64,000 bases of DNA from JABSQH01 sp039177505 (GTDB taxonomy: Bacteria; Actinomycetota; Acidimicrobiia; Acidimicrobiales; Ilumatobacteraceae). The notes under the pieces were generated by a model. The model was not told the origin of the DNA. It saw only the letters and a list, made by a program, of their open reading frames with translations, and searched no databases. Each line of letters starts with the position of its first letter. Position 1 is the stretch's first letter. The translations under genes were made by a program, and so were the position numbers. The DNA is taken from NCBI GenBank assembly GCA_039177505.1, contig JBCDFR010000006.1:26057-90056 (forward strand), written 5' to 3'. Positions 34,229 through 42,740 of this stretch are shown piece after piece.

Positions 34229-35461
34229 ATGACCATCGACGTCGCGACGATCCGCAAGGAGTTTCCGATCCTCGATCGGGAGATCGACGGTGCGCCGATC
34301 GTGTACCTCGACTCGGGGAACACCTCCCAGAAGCCGCGCGCCGTGATCGACGCGATGTCGACCTTCTTCGAGCAGTCGTACGCGCCGATCAACCGCAGCT
34401 CGTACCGTCTCGCCGGCCAAGCCACCGATGCCTACGAAGGGGCGCGTACAGCCGTCGCCCGGCTGATCAACGCACCATCGGCCGACGAGGTCGTGTTCAC
34501 CAAGAACGCCACCGAGTCGATGAACCTCATCGCCCAGGCGTGGGGCCGCGCCAACCTCGGGGAAGGCGACGTGGTGGTGCTCACCGAGATGGAGCACCAC
34601 GCGAACATCGTCCCGTGGCAGATGCTCGCGGCCGAACGCGGCGTCGACATTCGATACGTGCCGCTCACCGCCGACGGTCAACTCGACCTGACCAACCTCG
34701 ATCAGCTCCTCGCAGGCGCCAAGGTGTTCTCGTTCACCGCCATGAGCAACGTGCTCGGCACGATCCCCCCGACGGCCCAGCTATGCACGGCGGCGCACGA
34801 CGCAGGCGCACTGGCGGTCGTCGACGCCTGCCAGTACGTACCGCACAACGCCACCGACGTACAAGCCTGGGATGCCGACCTGGTGGCCTTCTCGAGCCAC
34901 AAGATGTGCGGCCCCTCCGGCATCGGGATGTTGTGGGGTCGCTCGACGATGCTCGACGAGATGCCCCCATTTCTCGGCGGCGGCAACATGATCGACACCG
35001 TCACCCTCGACGGGTTCACCACCGCCCCGGTGCCAGCCAAATTCGAAGCCGGAACACCCCCGATCGCCGAGGCGATCGGACTGCACGCAGCCATCGAGTT
35101 CCTCGAAGGCGTCGGATTCGCAGAGATCCGACGCCACGAGATGGAACTCACCCGCTACGCCCTCGACACACTGAACGACCGCTTCGGTGACGACATCACG
35201 ATCTTCGGGCCCGACAACGTCGAGATCCGCGGTGGTGTTCTGAGCTTCACGTTCCGCGACCTCCACCCCCACGACGTCAGCCAGGTACTCGACGAACGCA
35301 ACGTGTGCGTGCGTGCTGGACATCACTGCGCAAAACCGCTCATGAAGACCCTCGGCGTCGCGGCGACCACGCGCGCCAGCCTCTATCTGTACAACGACGA
35401 GTCAGACGTCGACGCGCTGGTAGAGGGCTTGGCGGGCGCCACCGATATCTTCGGTTTCTGA
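34229..35461 (+). CDS. sufS: Cysteine desulfurase SufS
   Basis: A 410-residue PLP enzyme that removes sulfur from cysteine and passes it to SufU. The PLP lysine is Lys225 in FSSHKMCGPSG, and the persulfide-forming cysteine is Cys367 in RAGHHCAKPL, both in group II (SufS) context. VFTKNATESMNL and EHHANIVPWQ are further family motifs. It starts 6 bases after sufC and is followed by sufU after 25 bases. The SufS-SufU pair is the Gram-positive type of sulfur relay. Confidence 0.95.
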   Translation: MTIDVATIRKEFPILDREIDGAPIVYLDSGNTSQKPRAVIDAMSTFFEQSYAPINRSSYRLAGQATDAYEGARTAVARLINAPSADEVVFTKNATESMNLIAQAWGRANLGEGDVVVLTEMEHHANIVPWQMLAAERGVDIRYVPLTADGQLDLTNLDQLLAGAKVFSFTAMSNVLGTIPPTAQLCTAAHDAGALAVVDACQYVPHNATDVQAWDADLVAFSSHKMCGPSGIGMLWGRSTMLDEMPPFLGGGNMIDTVTLDGFTTAPVPAKFEAGTPPIAEAIGLHAAIEFLEGVGFAEIRRHEMELTRYALDTLNDRFGDDITIFGPDNVEIRGGVLSFTFRDLHPHDVSQVLDERNVCVRAGHHCAKPLMKTLGVAATTRASLYLYNDESDVDALVEGLAGATDIFGF

Positions 35462-35486
35462 CCACCGTCGGCCAAACGAGACTCAC

Positions 35487-35972
35487 ATGCCCGGACTCGA
35501 AGACCTCTACCGCGAGATCATCCTCGATCACTACCGCACGCCACGAAACCGCGGCGAGCTCGACTCGCCACCCGCGATCGAGACCAACGGCCACAACCCG
35601 TTGTGCGGTGACGAAATCACGCTCTACCTGATGGTCGACGACGCATCGAAGGGCGACGCGGCCACGGTGTCCGACGTGAAAGTCGGCGGGCAGGGCTGCT
35701 CGATCAGCCAGTCGTCGGCGTCGATGATGAGCCAGGCCGTGATCGGCAAGACCGTCGGCGAGGCCCGCGCCCTGATCCGCCGCTTCAAGTCGTTGATGTC
35801 GATCGAGGGCATCGAACTGCAGCCCGGTGACAACGACATTGTGCTCGGCGACCTCGAAGCCTTGCAGGGCGTGGTCAAGTTTCCCGTTCGCATCAAGTGC
35901 GCGGTCCTCAGCTGGAACACCCTGGCCGACGCACTCGACCGGGCGACGTCCGAGCCGTCGGCTTCGGACTGA
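35487..35972 (+). CDS. sufU: SufU sulfur-transfer protein
   Basis: A 161-residue zinc-dependent sulfurtransferase that accepts persulfide sulfur from SufS. The ligands are present: Cys40 and Asp42 in NPLCGDE, Cys71 in GGQGCSIS and Cys138 in RIKCAVLSW. The insertion between the second and third cysteine motifs that separates SufU from IscU is visible (about residues 80-120). The C-terminal 15 residues are Ser/Ala-rich. It belongs to the sufC-sufS operon. Confidence 0.94.
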   Translation: MPGLEDLYREIILDHYRTPRNRGELDSPPAIETNGHNPLCGDEITLYLMVDDASKGDAATVSDVKVGGQGCSISQSSASMMSQAVIGKTVGEARALIRRFKSLMSIEGIELQPGDNDIVLGDLEALQGVVKFPVRIKCAVLSWNTLADALDRATSEPSASD

Positions 35973-35978
35973 GCCGCC

Positions 35979-36671
35979 GTGGCCGACAACGAGCATCAGC
36001 CGACGCGTCGAGGTGCGTCGCCGTTCCCCGAGGAACATGCCGATGCGCGCGCCGACGCCGGACGCGCGGTGCGCGACGTCGGCCATGCGTTGATCGGCCA
36101 TCACGCCGACACGGCGACCATCGAGGCGTTCACCGCCGAGCTCCGGCGCTGGGCTGCGACCTTGACCAAAGGCGAACGACGACAGCGGCTGATCGAGCGC
36201 CCGACTGGTGACTGGGGCCCGGCTCCGGGCGACGGGCACGAGATGTTCAGCTTCGACGAGCGTCCGATCTCCGGACGAGCGTCACCGCTCGGCATCGACC
36301 CACGCATCGTGCGCGACGGCGACGAAGTCGTTGCCTATCTCACCCTCAGTTCGGCCCACGAGGGAGCCCCGGGACGCGGTCACGGAGGTGTCACAGCTGC
36401 GTTGTTCGACGACGTGATGGGGTTCGTGCTCACCGTCGAACAACAACCTGCGTTCACGGGCGAATTGACGATTCGATACGAGGCCGGCGTGCCGGTGCAC
36501 GAGCCATTGCAGTGTCGGGTCCGGCTCGCCGGGAGAGAGCGGCGCAAGCTGTTCATCGAGGGCGAACTGATCAGCGACACACCCGAACCCGACGTGTACG
36601 CCCGCGCCCGCGGCACGTTCATCGCGATTCCCGGCGAGATGTTCGCCAGCGCCGCCGACGGCGACGTGTAG
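35979..36671 (+). CDS. PaaI/hotdog-fold thioesterase-like protein
   Basis: A 230-residue protein. The N-terminal 110 residues are helical, and the hotdog fold follows: EGAPGRGHGGVTAALFDDVMG is the central helix with the acyl-CoA site (GHGGVTAALFDD). ELTIRYEAGVPVHEPLQCRVRLAGRERRKLF forms the strands. Proteins of this type hydrolyse small acyl-CoA esters. GTG 35979 lies 6 bases after sufU, so it is cotranscribed with the suf genes, though no link to Fe-S assembly is known to me. It converges on a YbaK-like gene with a 4-base gap. Confidence 0.75.
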   Translation: MADNEHQPTRRGASPFPEEHADARADAGRAVRDVGHALIGHHADTATIEAFTAELRRWAATLTKGERRQRLIERPTGDWGPAPGDGHEMFSFDERPISGRASPLGIDPRIVRDGDEVVAYLTLSSAHEGAPGRGHGGVTAALFDDVMGFVLTVEQQPAFTGELTIRYEAGVPVHEPLQCRVRLAGRERRKLFIEGELISDTPEPDVYARARGTFIAIPGEMFASAADGDV

Positions 36672-36675
36672 GCCG

Positions 36676-37167
36676 TCAGCGTCGAGCGAGCTCGACCGCA
36701 GCCCCACCGACGGCGTCCACCAGCACGTGTGGCGACAACGGGAACACGTCATGCCAGGTCCCCGCCGCGGCCCACACTTCGTCGTACGTCAGCAGGTCGG
36801 GATCGACAAAGACGCGCAGTTCGCTGACGTGCCCGAACGGCGGTACGCCACCGATGGGAAATCCGGTGGCCGCCCGCACGCGGTCAGCGTCGACACGGGC
36901 GCAATCGGACCCACCCGCTGCAGCGGCGAGCCTGGACTCGTCGAGTTGGTTGGCACCGCTGACGTATGCCAGCACGACCTCGTCGTCGACAGCGAAGATC
37001 AAGCTCTTCACGATCTGACCGACGTCGACACCAATCGCGGCCGCCGCATCAGCGGCGGTTTTCGTTCCGTCGGGAAAACGTCGCGTCACCACGTCGACGC
37101 CGAGGGCGCGACCCGCATCGACGACCCGTTGCACGTTGGGATGGATGCCGTCGGCCTCAGTGCTCAT
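36676..37167 (-). CDS. YbaK/EbsC-family aminoacyl-tRNA deacylase
   Basis: A 163-residue protein that likely hydrolyses mischarged tRNA (Cys-tRNA(Pro) or a related misacylated species). Conserved family pieces are seen: KTAADAAAAIGVDVGQIVKSLIFA contains the lysine of the YbaK motif, and TGFPIGGVPPFGHVSELRVFVDPDLL carries the substrate loop (GGVPPFG). The ATG at 37167 is preferred; a start at 37191 adds Pro-rich residues inside the MFS gene. It overlaps the 3' end of the MFS gene by 11 bases and probably shares its transcript. Confidence 0.85.
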   Translation of the reverse strand: MSTEADGIHPNVQRVVDAGRALGVDVVTRRFPDGTKTAADAAAAIGVDVGQIVKSLIFAVDDEVVLAYVSGANQLDESRLAAAAGGSDCARVDADRVRAATGFPIGGVPPFGHVSELRVFVDPDLLTYDEVWAAAGTWHDVFPLSPHVLVDAVGGAAVELARR

Positions 37168-38419
37168 CGGCGGGCACGGTAGCGGGGCCACCCTGGGCGA
37201 GGATCACCCCGCCGACCAACGCACACCCGGCAGCGGCGACATACGGAATCCGATACGAGCCGGCGATGTCGAACAGCCAACCGATGAGCAGCGGGCCGCC
37301 GGCGGTGCCGACGACGGCGACGAACTGCGATCGGCCGAAGATGCGTGGATAGTCGCGCACCCCGAAGCGCTCGGCGATCAATAGTGGCTGGAGCATCAAG
37401 ATGTTGCCGACGGTGGCGCCGAAGATGATGATCGCGACGAAGATCAGCCACCGCGCTTCGGCGAAACCGAGCAGTGCCAGGGCAACAGCCTGCAGCGCGG
37501 CGAGAGTGACACAAAAACCCATCATCGGTACGAGCTGCACGAGGCGACCACCGATCAGCCGGGCGACCACCGAGGTGGCCGCGAGCACCGTGATCGCGAA
37601 CTGGGCCGTCTCGGGCGTCGTGCGGTCTTCGACGAGCTTGACCAATTGCTGGATACCACCAACTTGCGACCCGAGCGCGAAGATGTAGCCGACAGTGACA
37701 GCCATGAAGAACTTGCTGCGGATCGCGTCGGCGAACGGCGTCCCGGTGAGCGGCGGCGCGCTCTCGCCTGCCGCACGGCGCACGCCATCGGGCGCCCATC
37801 CGAGCGGTTCGGGGTCGGGTTTGACGAGCAGCAACGTGACCGGTACGACGCCGATCACGAACAACACACCGAGCCACGGCGTGCCCGCAGACAATCCGCG
37901 ACTGTCGAGCAATCCCTTGGCCACCGGCGTGATCAAAATGCCGCCAAATGACAGCCCGGTCGAGGCGATCGACAATGCAACCGAGCGTCGCGCATGGAAC
38001 CAGCGGGTGACCACGGTGGTCATCGGAACCAAACCCGCTGCTGCGAAACCGACGGCGAAGACGGCGTAGACGGCAAAGAGCTCCCACTGCTCGTCGACCT
38101 GGCCAAGCACCGCGAGCGAAGCGCCACCGATCAGTCCGCCGCCGACGATCACATAGCGCACGTCGACGCGGGCGATGATCGAACCGACCCATACCCCGAC
38201 CGCACCACCGACGATGAAGAACACCGTCGTGGCCAGCGAGATCGTGCTGAGCGGCCAGCCCTGTTCCTTGCTGAACGCGTTGAGGTACACGGCCAGCCCG
38301 TAAAAGCCGAGCCCTGACGTCGTGGTCAGCACGATGAAGCAACCGGTGACCACCCACCATCCGGGAAACCGCCCGGTGGCGGGAGGTGTGGTGACCGGGG
38401 CCTCAGGCGATGAGGTCAT
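37157..38419 (-). CDS. MFS transporter, monocarboxylate/oxalate-formate type
   Basis: A 420-residue major facilitator with twelve predicted membrane helices and a central cytoplasmic loop (KPDPEPLGWAPDG through GTPFADAIRSKFF). The N-terminal GWWVVTGCFIVLTTTSGLGFYGLAVYL and the loop TRWFHARRSVALSIASTG are typical of the OFA/monocarboxylate branch, which moves small organic acids. Substrate is not predictable. It overlaps the PCD gene upstream by 17 bases and the deacylase gene downstream, so all three appear to follow the sufD operon. Confidence 0.87.
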   Translation of the reverse strand: MTSSPEAPVTTPPATGRFPGWWVVTGCFIVLTTTSGLGFYGLAVYLNAFSKEQGWPLSTISLATTVFFIVGGAVGVWVGSIIARVDVRYVIVGGGLIGGASLAVLGQVDEQWELFAVYAVFAVGFAAAGLVPMTTVVTRWFHARRSVALSIASTGLSFGGILITPVAKGLLDSRGLSAGTPWLGVLFVIGVVPVTLLLVKPDPEPLGWAPDGVRRAAGESAPPLTGTPFADAIRSKFFMAVTVGYIFALGSQVGGIQQLVKLVEDRTTPETAQFAITVLAATSVVARLIGGRLVQLVPMMGFCVTLAALQAVALALLGFAEARWLIFVAIIIFGATVGNILMLQPLLIAERFGVRDYPRIFGRSQFVAVVGTAGGPLLIGWLFDIAGSYRIPYVAAAGCALVGGVILAQGGPATVPADEH

Positions 38420-38639
38420 CGATCGCCGCCGCCATGTCCCGGTCGTTGGCGGTGACGGTGCTGCCGGCGTCGTGGGTGGTGAGCGTGATCGTCACCCGGT
38501 TGTAGACGTTCGACCATTCGGGATGATGGTTGCGCTGTTCGGCGATCATCGCCACACGCGTCATGAAGGCGAACGCCTCGGAGAAGTCGGCGAAGCGGAA
38601 CTCGCGGTGCAATCCTCCGTCACGCTCATCCCACGTCAT
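38403..38639 (-). CDS. Pterin-4a-carbinolamine dehydratase
   Basis: A 78-residue protein that dehydrates 4a-hydroxytetrahydropterin during pterin recycling. The diagnostic motif is EQRNHHPEWSNVYNRV (34-49), with His38, His39, Pro40 and Trp42; LTTHDAGSTVTANDRDMA follows as in all family members. It is shorter than most (about 100 residues) because the N-terminus is trimmed. It lies 45 bases after the second sufC and overlaps the MFS gene. No aromatic amino-acid hydroxylase is nearby, so its partner is unknown. Confidence 0.9.
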   Translation of the reverse strand: MTWDERDGGLHREFRFADFSEAFAFMTRVAMIAEQRNHHPEWSNVYNRVTITLTTHDAGSTVTANDRDMAAAIDDLIA

Positions 38640-38684
38640 GGACGCGACGCTACGCGTTGCGATGGGCGTCGGGACAGTTGGCCG

Positions 38685-39497
38685 CTACAGCGAGAACAGG
38701 TCGTCGAGGCTGCCGGGGCGCTCCACCGGACGGTCGGTGGACGCCTCGGGCTCAGCAGCACCGAAGGCGCCATACCCATCGACCTCGAGCTGTTCGGCCA
38801 GTTCGAAGCCGCCGCTGGTGACGATGCGTCCGTTGGCGAGAATATGCACATGATCCGGGCGCAGCTCGTGCAGCAACCGGCTGTAGTGGGTGATCGCGAG
38901 GACGCCCAGCGGCTCGCCGGCGGCCTGCGGCTCGTTGCTCATCGCCTCGACGCGTCGTGCGCAGTCACGCAGGGCATCGATGTCGAGGCCCGAGTCGAGC
39001 TCGTCGAGGATGGCAATGCGCGGTGCGAGCACAGCGAGTTGCAGCGTTTCGTTGCGCTTCTTCTCACCACCGGACAGGTCGACGTTGAGCGGTCGCTCGA
39101 GGAATCGCTCCTCGAACCCGATCGTGGCGGCCTCGGCGCGCAGCTGCGACCCAAGTCCATCGGTGCTTCGTCCGCGGGTGGTGAGCGCTTCGGCGAGCAC
39201 GTCGTCGAGCATGACACCGGGCACCTCGGTGGGGTACTGCATCACCAGGTGCAGTCCGGCCGAGGCTCGTTCCCACGGCTCCATTGCGAGCACGTCGACG
39301 CCGTCGAGGGTGACCGTCCCTGCGGTGATGTCGTAGCCCGGCTTGCCCATGACAACACCCGACAGCGTGCTCTTGCCCGCACCGTTCGGCCCCATCACGG
39401 CGTGTACCTCACCGGAACGAACCGTCAGGTCGATGCCCTTCAGGATCTCTCGCTCGGCAACGCGTGCATGCAGGCCGCTGATGACCAATTCGCTCAT
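38685..39497 (-). CDS. sufC: SufC-type ATPase (second copy)
   Basis: A 270-residue SufC paralogue. Walker A GPNGAGKST is at 36-44, the SufC signature DLSGGEKKRNETLQL lies before Walker B (ILDELDSGLDIDAL), and ITHYSRLLHEL carries the switch histidine. The C-terminal 25 residues (PEASTDRPVERPG) are extra. The ATG at 39497 overlaps the Rieske gene stop as ATGA. Because it is in the sufD operon while the other SufC is with sufS and sufU, the two may form different SufBCD complexes. Sequence alone cannot tell which copy serves the main scaffold. Confidence 0.9.
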   Translation of the reverse strand: MSELVISGLHARVAEREILKGIDLTVRSGEVHAVMGPNGAGKSTLSGVVMGKPGYDITAGTVTLDGVDVLAMEPWERASAGLHLVMQYPTEVPGVMLDDVLAEALTTRGRSTDGLGSQLRAEAATIGFEERFLERPLNVDLSGGEKKRNETLQLAVLAPRIAILDELDSGLDIDALRDCARRVEAMSNEPQAAGEPLGVLAITHYSRLLHELRPDHVHILANGRIVTSGGFELAEQLEVDGYGAFGAAEPEASTDRPVERPGSLDDLFSL

Positions 39498-39826
39498 GGC
39501 GCAACCTCGGAGTCGGCCGTGCTCGCGGTGACGACGACCTGCCCCTCGACGACCGAGGCGTCGAACACTCGAACGGGCTGCGTGGCAGGCAAGGTGGAGG
39601 GCACCCCGGTGGTCAGACTGAATGCACTGGAGTGCTTCGGGCACTCGAGTTCGAGTTCGTCGCACCACACCTCGCCGTCGGAGAGCGACACGTTGGCGTG
39701 GCTGCAGGTGTCGCCGATCGCGTAGACATCGTCGCCGATACGCACGACAGCCACCGGAACACCATCGACCTCGACCCGGCGGGCTGCGCCGTCGTCCAAC
39801 TCATCGAACGAACACACCGCACTCAT
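39494..39826 (-). CDS. Rieske-type non-heme ferredoxin
   Basis: A 110-residue soluble Rieske protein with a [2Fe-2S] cluster. The ligands are Cys41 and His43 in CSHANVSL and Cys62 and His65 in CPKHSSAF. No membrane anchor, so it is the ferredoxin type found in many actinobacterial suf operons. It sits between sufD and the second sufC, with ATGA overlaps on both sides. It probably carries electrons for cluster assembly or reductive steps; this role is inferred from position. Confidence 0.92.
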   Translation of the reverse strand: MSAVCSFDELDDGAARRVEVDGVPVAVVRIGDDVYAIGDTCSHANVSLSDGEVWCDELELECPKHSSAFSLTTGVPSTLPATQPVRVFDASVVEGQVVVTASTADSEVAP

Positions 39827-40998
39827 GCGGGTACCTCCTGACGGGCTCCGACGTCGAGTTTGGCGGCGACCCTCGAACGGAGGTCGTCGGTCAGTGGCCC
39901 ACTCGGGAGTTGTCCGATGACCTCGTCGAAGAACCCAAGCACCACAAGGCGCTCGGCGACCTCAGGGCGTACGCCGCGGCTCTCGAGGTAGAAACGCTGA
40001 TCCTCGTCGATCGGGCCGACCGTCGAGGCGTGCGAGCACTTGACATCGTTGGTCTCGATGTCGAGATTGGGCACGCTTTCGGCCCACGCTCCCTCGCTGA
40101 GGGTGAGGTTGCGGTTGGTCTGGTATGCCGTGGTGCCGCCGGCGTGGGCGCGAATCTTGATCAACCCGGTGTACACGCTGGCCGCGGTGTCCTGCACGGC
40201 GCCTTTGAACAACAGATCGCTGTGCGTGTGCGGCGCATCGTGATCTTGAATCGTGCGGAAGTCGTGCATCTGATCGCCGCCCGCGAAATACAGCGCGACC
40301 TGCTTGGTACTGCCGCCCGGGCCGACGAGACGAGCTTCGGTCCGGGCCCGCACATAGTCGCCGCCGAGCGTGACCGTGGCGAGCATCGTCGACGAGTCGC
40401 GATCGCCGACCGACTGCTGGTTGCCGACTTGCCACGTGGCCGGGCCGGCTTCGTTCAACGCGAGGTAGCGCACACGCGCGGCCGGCGCGGTACGCACCTG
40501 CAACACCGGCGCAACGAGCACCTCGAGCGTCTCGTCGCCATGCGTGACGAACCGCTCGACGACGGTGACCTCGCTGTCGTCGGCGGCGTCGATCACCAAC
40601 CGTGGAAACACCGCCGGCGCCTGGTCGGCGTGACCGGCGAGGTGATGAGTGACGACGATCGGTGCGGCGACCGTGTGCCCACGCGGGACCCGGATCACCG
40701 TCGGTGTCATGAACGCCTGGTTGAGCTCGGCAAAGACGTCGGGCGCATCGGCCTCGATGACCTCGGGCTCGTCGTCGGCGAGCAACGCCGACAAGTCGAC
40801 GCCGTCGGCCTCGACGGACGTCGTGGACGCAGCGGGAACGAACCGATCGAGGTCGAGCGATTCGATGCGGCTATAGCGCCAGATCTCTTCATCGGTGGAG
40901 GGCAACGCAGCCGCTGCGAATCGCTCGGCGGCCGCGGTACGGAGGGCGCTGAACCGATTGTCGAATCCGCGTGCCGCGTCGGGGGAAAACGCCGTCAC
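39823..40998 (-). CDS. sufD: Fe-S scaffold subunit SufD
   Basis: A 391-residue SufD with the right-handed beta-helix core that pairs with SufB. Seen are the N-terminal PSTDEEIWRYSRI segment common to SufD, HDFRTIQDHDAPHTHSDLLFKGAV in the core, and NDVKCSHASTVGPIDEDQRFYLESRG with the cysteine used for cluster assembly. GTG 40998 begins about 30 bases downstream of the palindromic operator. It leads the sufD-Rieske-sufC operon and should be coregulated with the + strand suf operon. Confidence 0.92.
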   Translation of the reverse strand: MTAFSPDAARGFDNRFSALRTAAAERFAAAALPSTDEEIWRYSRIESLDLDRFVPAASTTSVEADGVDLSALLADDEPEVIEADAPDVFAELNQAFMTPTVIRVPRGHTVAAPIVVTHHLAGHADQAPAVFPRLVIDAADDSEVTVVERFVTHGDETLEVLVAPVLQVRTAPAARVRYLALNEAGPATWQVGNQQSVGDRDSSTMLATVTLGGDYVRARTEARLVGPGGSTKQVALYFAGGDQMHDFRTIQDHDAPHTHSDLLFKGAVQDTAASVYTGLIKIRAHAGGTTAYQTNRNLTLSEGAWAESVPNLDIETNDVKCSHASTVGPIDEDQRFYLESRGVRPEVAERLVVLGFFDEVIGQLPSGPLTDDLRSRVAAKLDVGARQEVPA

Positions 40999-41028
40999 AA
41001 CGTGGAGTGTAACCCCAGCAAACGAGCA

Positions 41029-41053
41029 ATAACACTACGCGCGTAGTGTTAAT
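41029..41053 (-). promoter_or_regulatory. Probable Fe-S repressor operator upstream of sufD
   Basis: The best of three copies: AACACTACGC and GCGTAGTGTT are perfect 10-bp arms at 41031-41050 with flanking T-A pairs. The half-site CACTA and its mirror TAGTG are separated by six bases, as in the copies before sufC and sufB. It lies about 40 bases upstream of the sufD GTG. Confidence 0.78.
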
Positions 41054-41398
41054 TCAGCCGCGGCGGAACAGCCGTTTGAAGAACCCGCGCTTGGCGTTGC
41101 GCTCGGCATCGACCTCGGCGCGCACCTCGGCGCCGACCGCATTGAGGATGTCTTCGGCCTCGTCGAGCACCGCTGCGGCCGACCCGTCCTCGAGACCATC
41201 CGGCTCCGGCGGCGTCGCCGACACGACCAGACTGCCGTGGGTCCACGCAGCGTCGGCGAGGCGACGTTCGTAGCTCGGACACGTGTCGGGGCACCGCCAC
41301 GGCGCGTCCGGCGCGAGGTCGAGGTTGCACTTCCGGACGGTGTCGCCGTTCGGATACGAGCGACTCTCGAAGTGCTTGCACTCGGTCCGCATCGGCAT
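41054..41398 (-). CDS. Small cysteine-containing hypothetical protein
   Basis: A 114-residue protein with four conserved-looking cysteines in its first 45 residues: ECKHFESR, RKCNLDLAPDAPWRC and PDTCPSYERR. The spacing would suit a zinc or Fe-S site. The C-terminal half is helical and basic (AKRGFFKRLFRRG). The start is ATG 41398 or two codons later. Its 3' end abuts the sufD operator, so it lies in the same neighbourhood without being in the sufD operon. I do not know its function. Confidence 0.68.
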   Translation of the reverse strand: MPMRTECKHFESRSYPNGDTVRKCNLDLAPDAPWRCPDTCPSYERRLADAAWTHGSLVVSATPPEPDGLEDGSAAAVLDEAEDILNAVGAEVRAEVDAERNAKRGFFKRLFRRG

Positions 41399-41579
41399 CG
41401 CTCCGAGTGTACGGGGGACCCCTGACGATTCGGCGTCAGATCGCGGCGGCCCCGACCGCCGCAATGCACCGGTGCGACCAAAGATTGCGATTAGGTTACG
41501 GAGCGCACCGCTGCGACCCGTCGTTGCTGTGCCGCCGCACCTACCACGGTTCGGCGATCTCGAAACCAAGGAGCACCGC

Positions 41580-42602
41580 ATGACCGACATCGACGTCACC
41601 CCGACCGATCACGACGAAGCCCACGAAGCGACGAGCAATCGGCGAGCGCTGCTGGCCAAGCTCGCCGTCGGCAGCGCCGGCGCAGCAGTCGGCGCCGTCG
41701 CCCTCGGCCGCACGGCCAGTGCCGCCGACGACAGCAACCTCATACTCGGCGACAACAACAACGCCAACAACACGTCGCAAACTGCCACCACGGTGCGCAA
41801 CACGCCCACCGGATCCGTCCCCGATGGACCGAGCGCCTTCACGTGTGTTGTCGGCGACCGCGGTATCGGTGGATTCCCGTACCCCGCCGCGATCGGTGGC
41901 TACGGACATACCAACCTCGTCAACGGCGTGCACGGCTCGACCGACCAGCTCAACGGCCTCGGGGCCGTCGCCGCCAACGTCTACGACGCCAACGTGACGT
42001 CCAGTCAGTTCGCTCCGGAGGGCTTTGCGGCCGAGTGCCTCAAAGGCCCGCAGATGCGCCTGATTCCCAACGGTGAATACGTCGGTCAGTTCCCCGGCAG
42101 ATCGCGCGCCGGCCAGCTGTTCAACGATCGAGATGGCACGTTGTGGTATGTCGTGCCCGTGGACCAGGACGACCCAGAAGGGGAGACCAAGTTCATCCGT
42201 CTCGGCGGCACACCGACCGCCGGTGCGGTGACCTTCCTCGAGAAGGCCGAGCGGTGCGCGGACACTCGCGAGAACAAGCCCGCACCCCCAGGCAAGGACG
42301 GCAAGATCGAAGTCGACCTGACCAAGAACACCGCAGGACAGGACACCGGCGTCGTGTCGGACGCCACCGCCGCGATCATCACCATGACCGTGACCAACAC
42401 CACCGCCCGCGGCTTCTTTCAAGCCTTCGCGGCCGGCACGACATTCGACGGCCAAGGCTCGTCCAACGGCAACTGGGTCGGCGACGATCTGAGCGTCGCG
42501 GCAACGATCTTCACTCGCCTCAACGGCGGCAAGATCGATGCTGGGATCGGCGGGAACGGCACCGCCGACATCGTCATCGACGTCACGGCGTTCTACCGCT
42601 GA
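41580..42602 (+). CDS. Tat-exported protein of unknown function (first of two paralogues)
   Basis: A 340-residue secreted protein with a strong Shine-Dalgarno (AAGGAG, 41568-41573). The N-terminus is a twin-arginine signal: RRALLAKLAVG at 21-31, a hydrophobic core and the cleavage site TASA-AD at about 48. The exported part is beta-rich with two recognisable blocks: IGGYGHTNLVNGVHGSTDQ, and the C-terminal TVTNTTARGFFQAFAAG through NWVGDDLSVAATIFTRL to GTADIVIDVTAFYR. The last block is found repeated in the downstream paralogue and resembles a surface or adhesion beta-domain. No catalytic motif is evident. Confidence 0.82.
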   Translation: MTDIDVTPTDHDEAHEATSNRRALLAKLAVGSAGAAVGAVALGRTASAADDSNLILGDNNNANNTSQTATTVRNTPTGSVPDGPSAFTCVVGDRGIGGFPYPAAIGGYGHTNLVNGVHGSTDQLNGLGAVAANVYDANVTSSQFAPEGFAAECLKGPQMRLIPNGEYVGQFPGRSRAGQLFNDRDGTLWYVVPVDQDDPEGETKFIRLGGTPTAGAVTFLEKAERCADTRENKPAPPGKDGKIEVDLTKNTAGQDTGVVSDATAAIITMTVTNTTARGFFQAFAAGTTFDGQGSSNGNWVGDDLSVAATIFTRLNGGKIDAGIGGNGTADIVIDVTAFYR

Positions 42603-42674
42603 GAGCGACCGAAAAAGCACGTCGCGTGCGCAATATCGACGCGACGGTTGTGTTACAAAACTGTCCCAGGACCG

Positions 42675-42722
42675 CTATCGATCAGCACCACTATCGATCA
42701 GCACCACTACCGATCAGCATCA
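42675..42722. repeat. Three tandem 16-bp repeats upstream of the second Tat gene
   Basis: CTATCGATCAGCACCA occurs at 42675-42690 and 42691-42706, and with two changes at 42707-42722, ending 18 bases before the ATG of the paralogue. It may be a regulatory or phase-variable element. Confidence 0.85.
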
Positions 42723-42740
42723 CGACCAACGAGGAACGGA

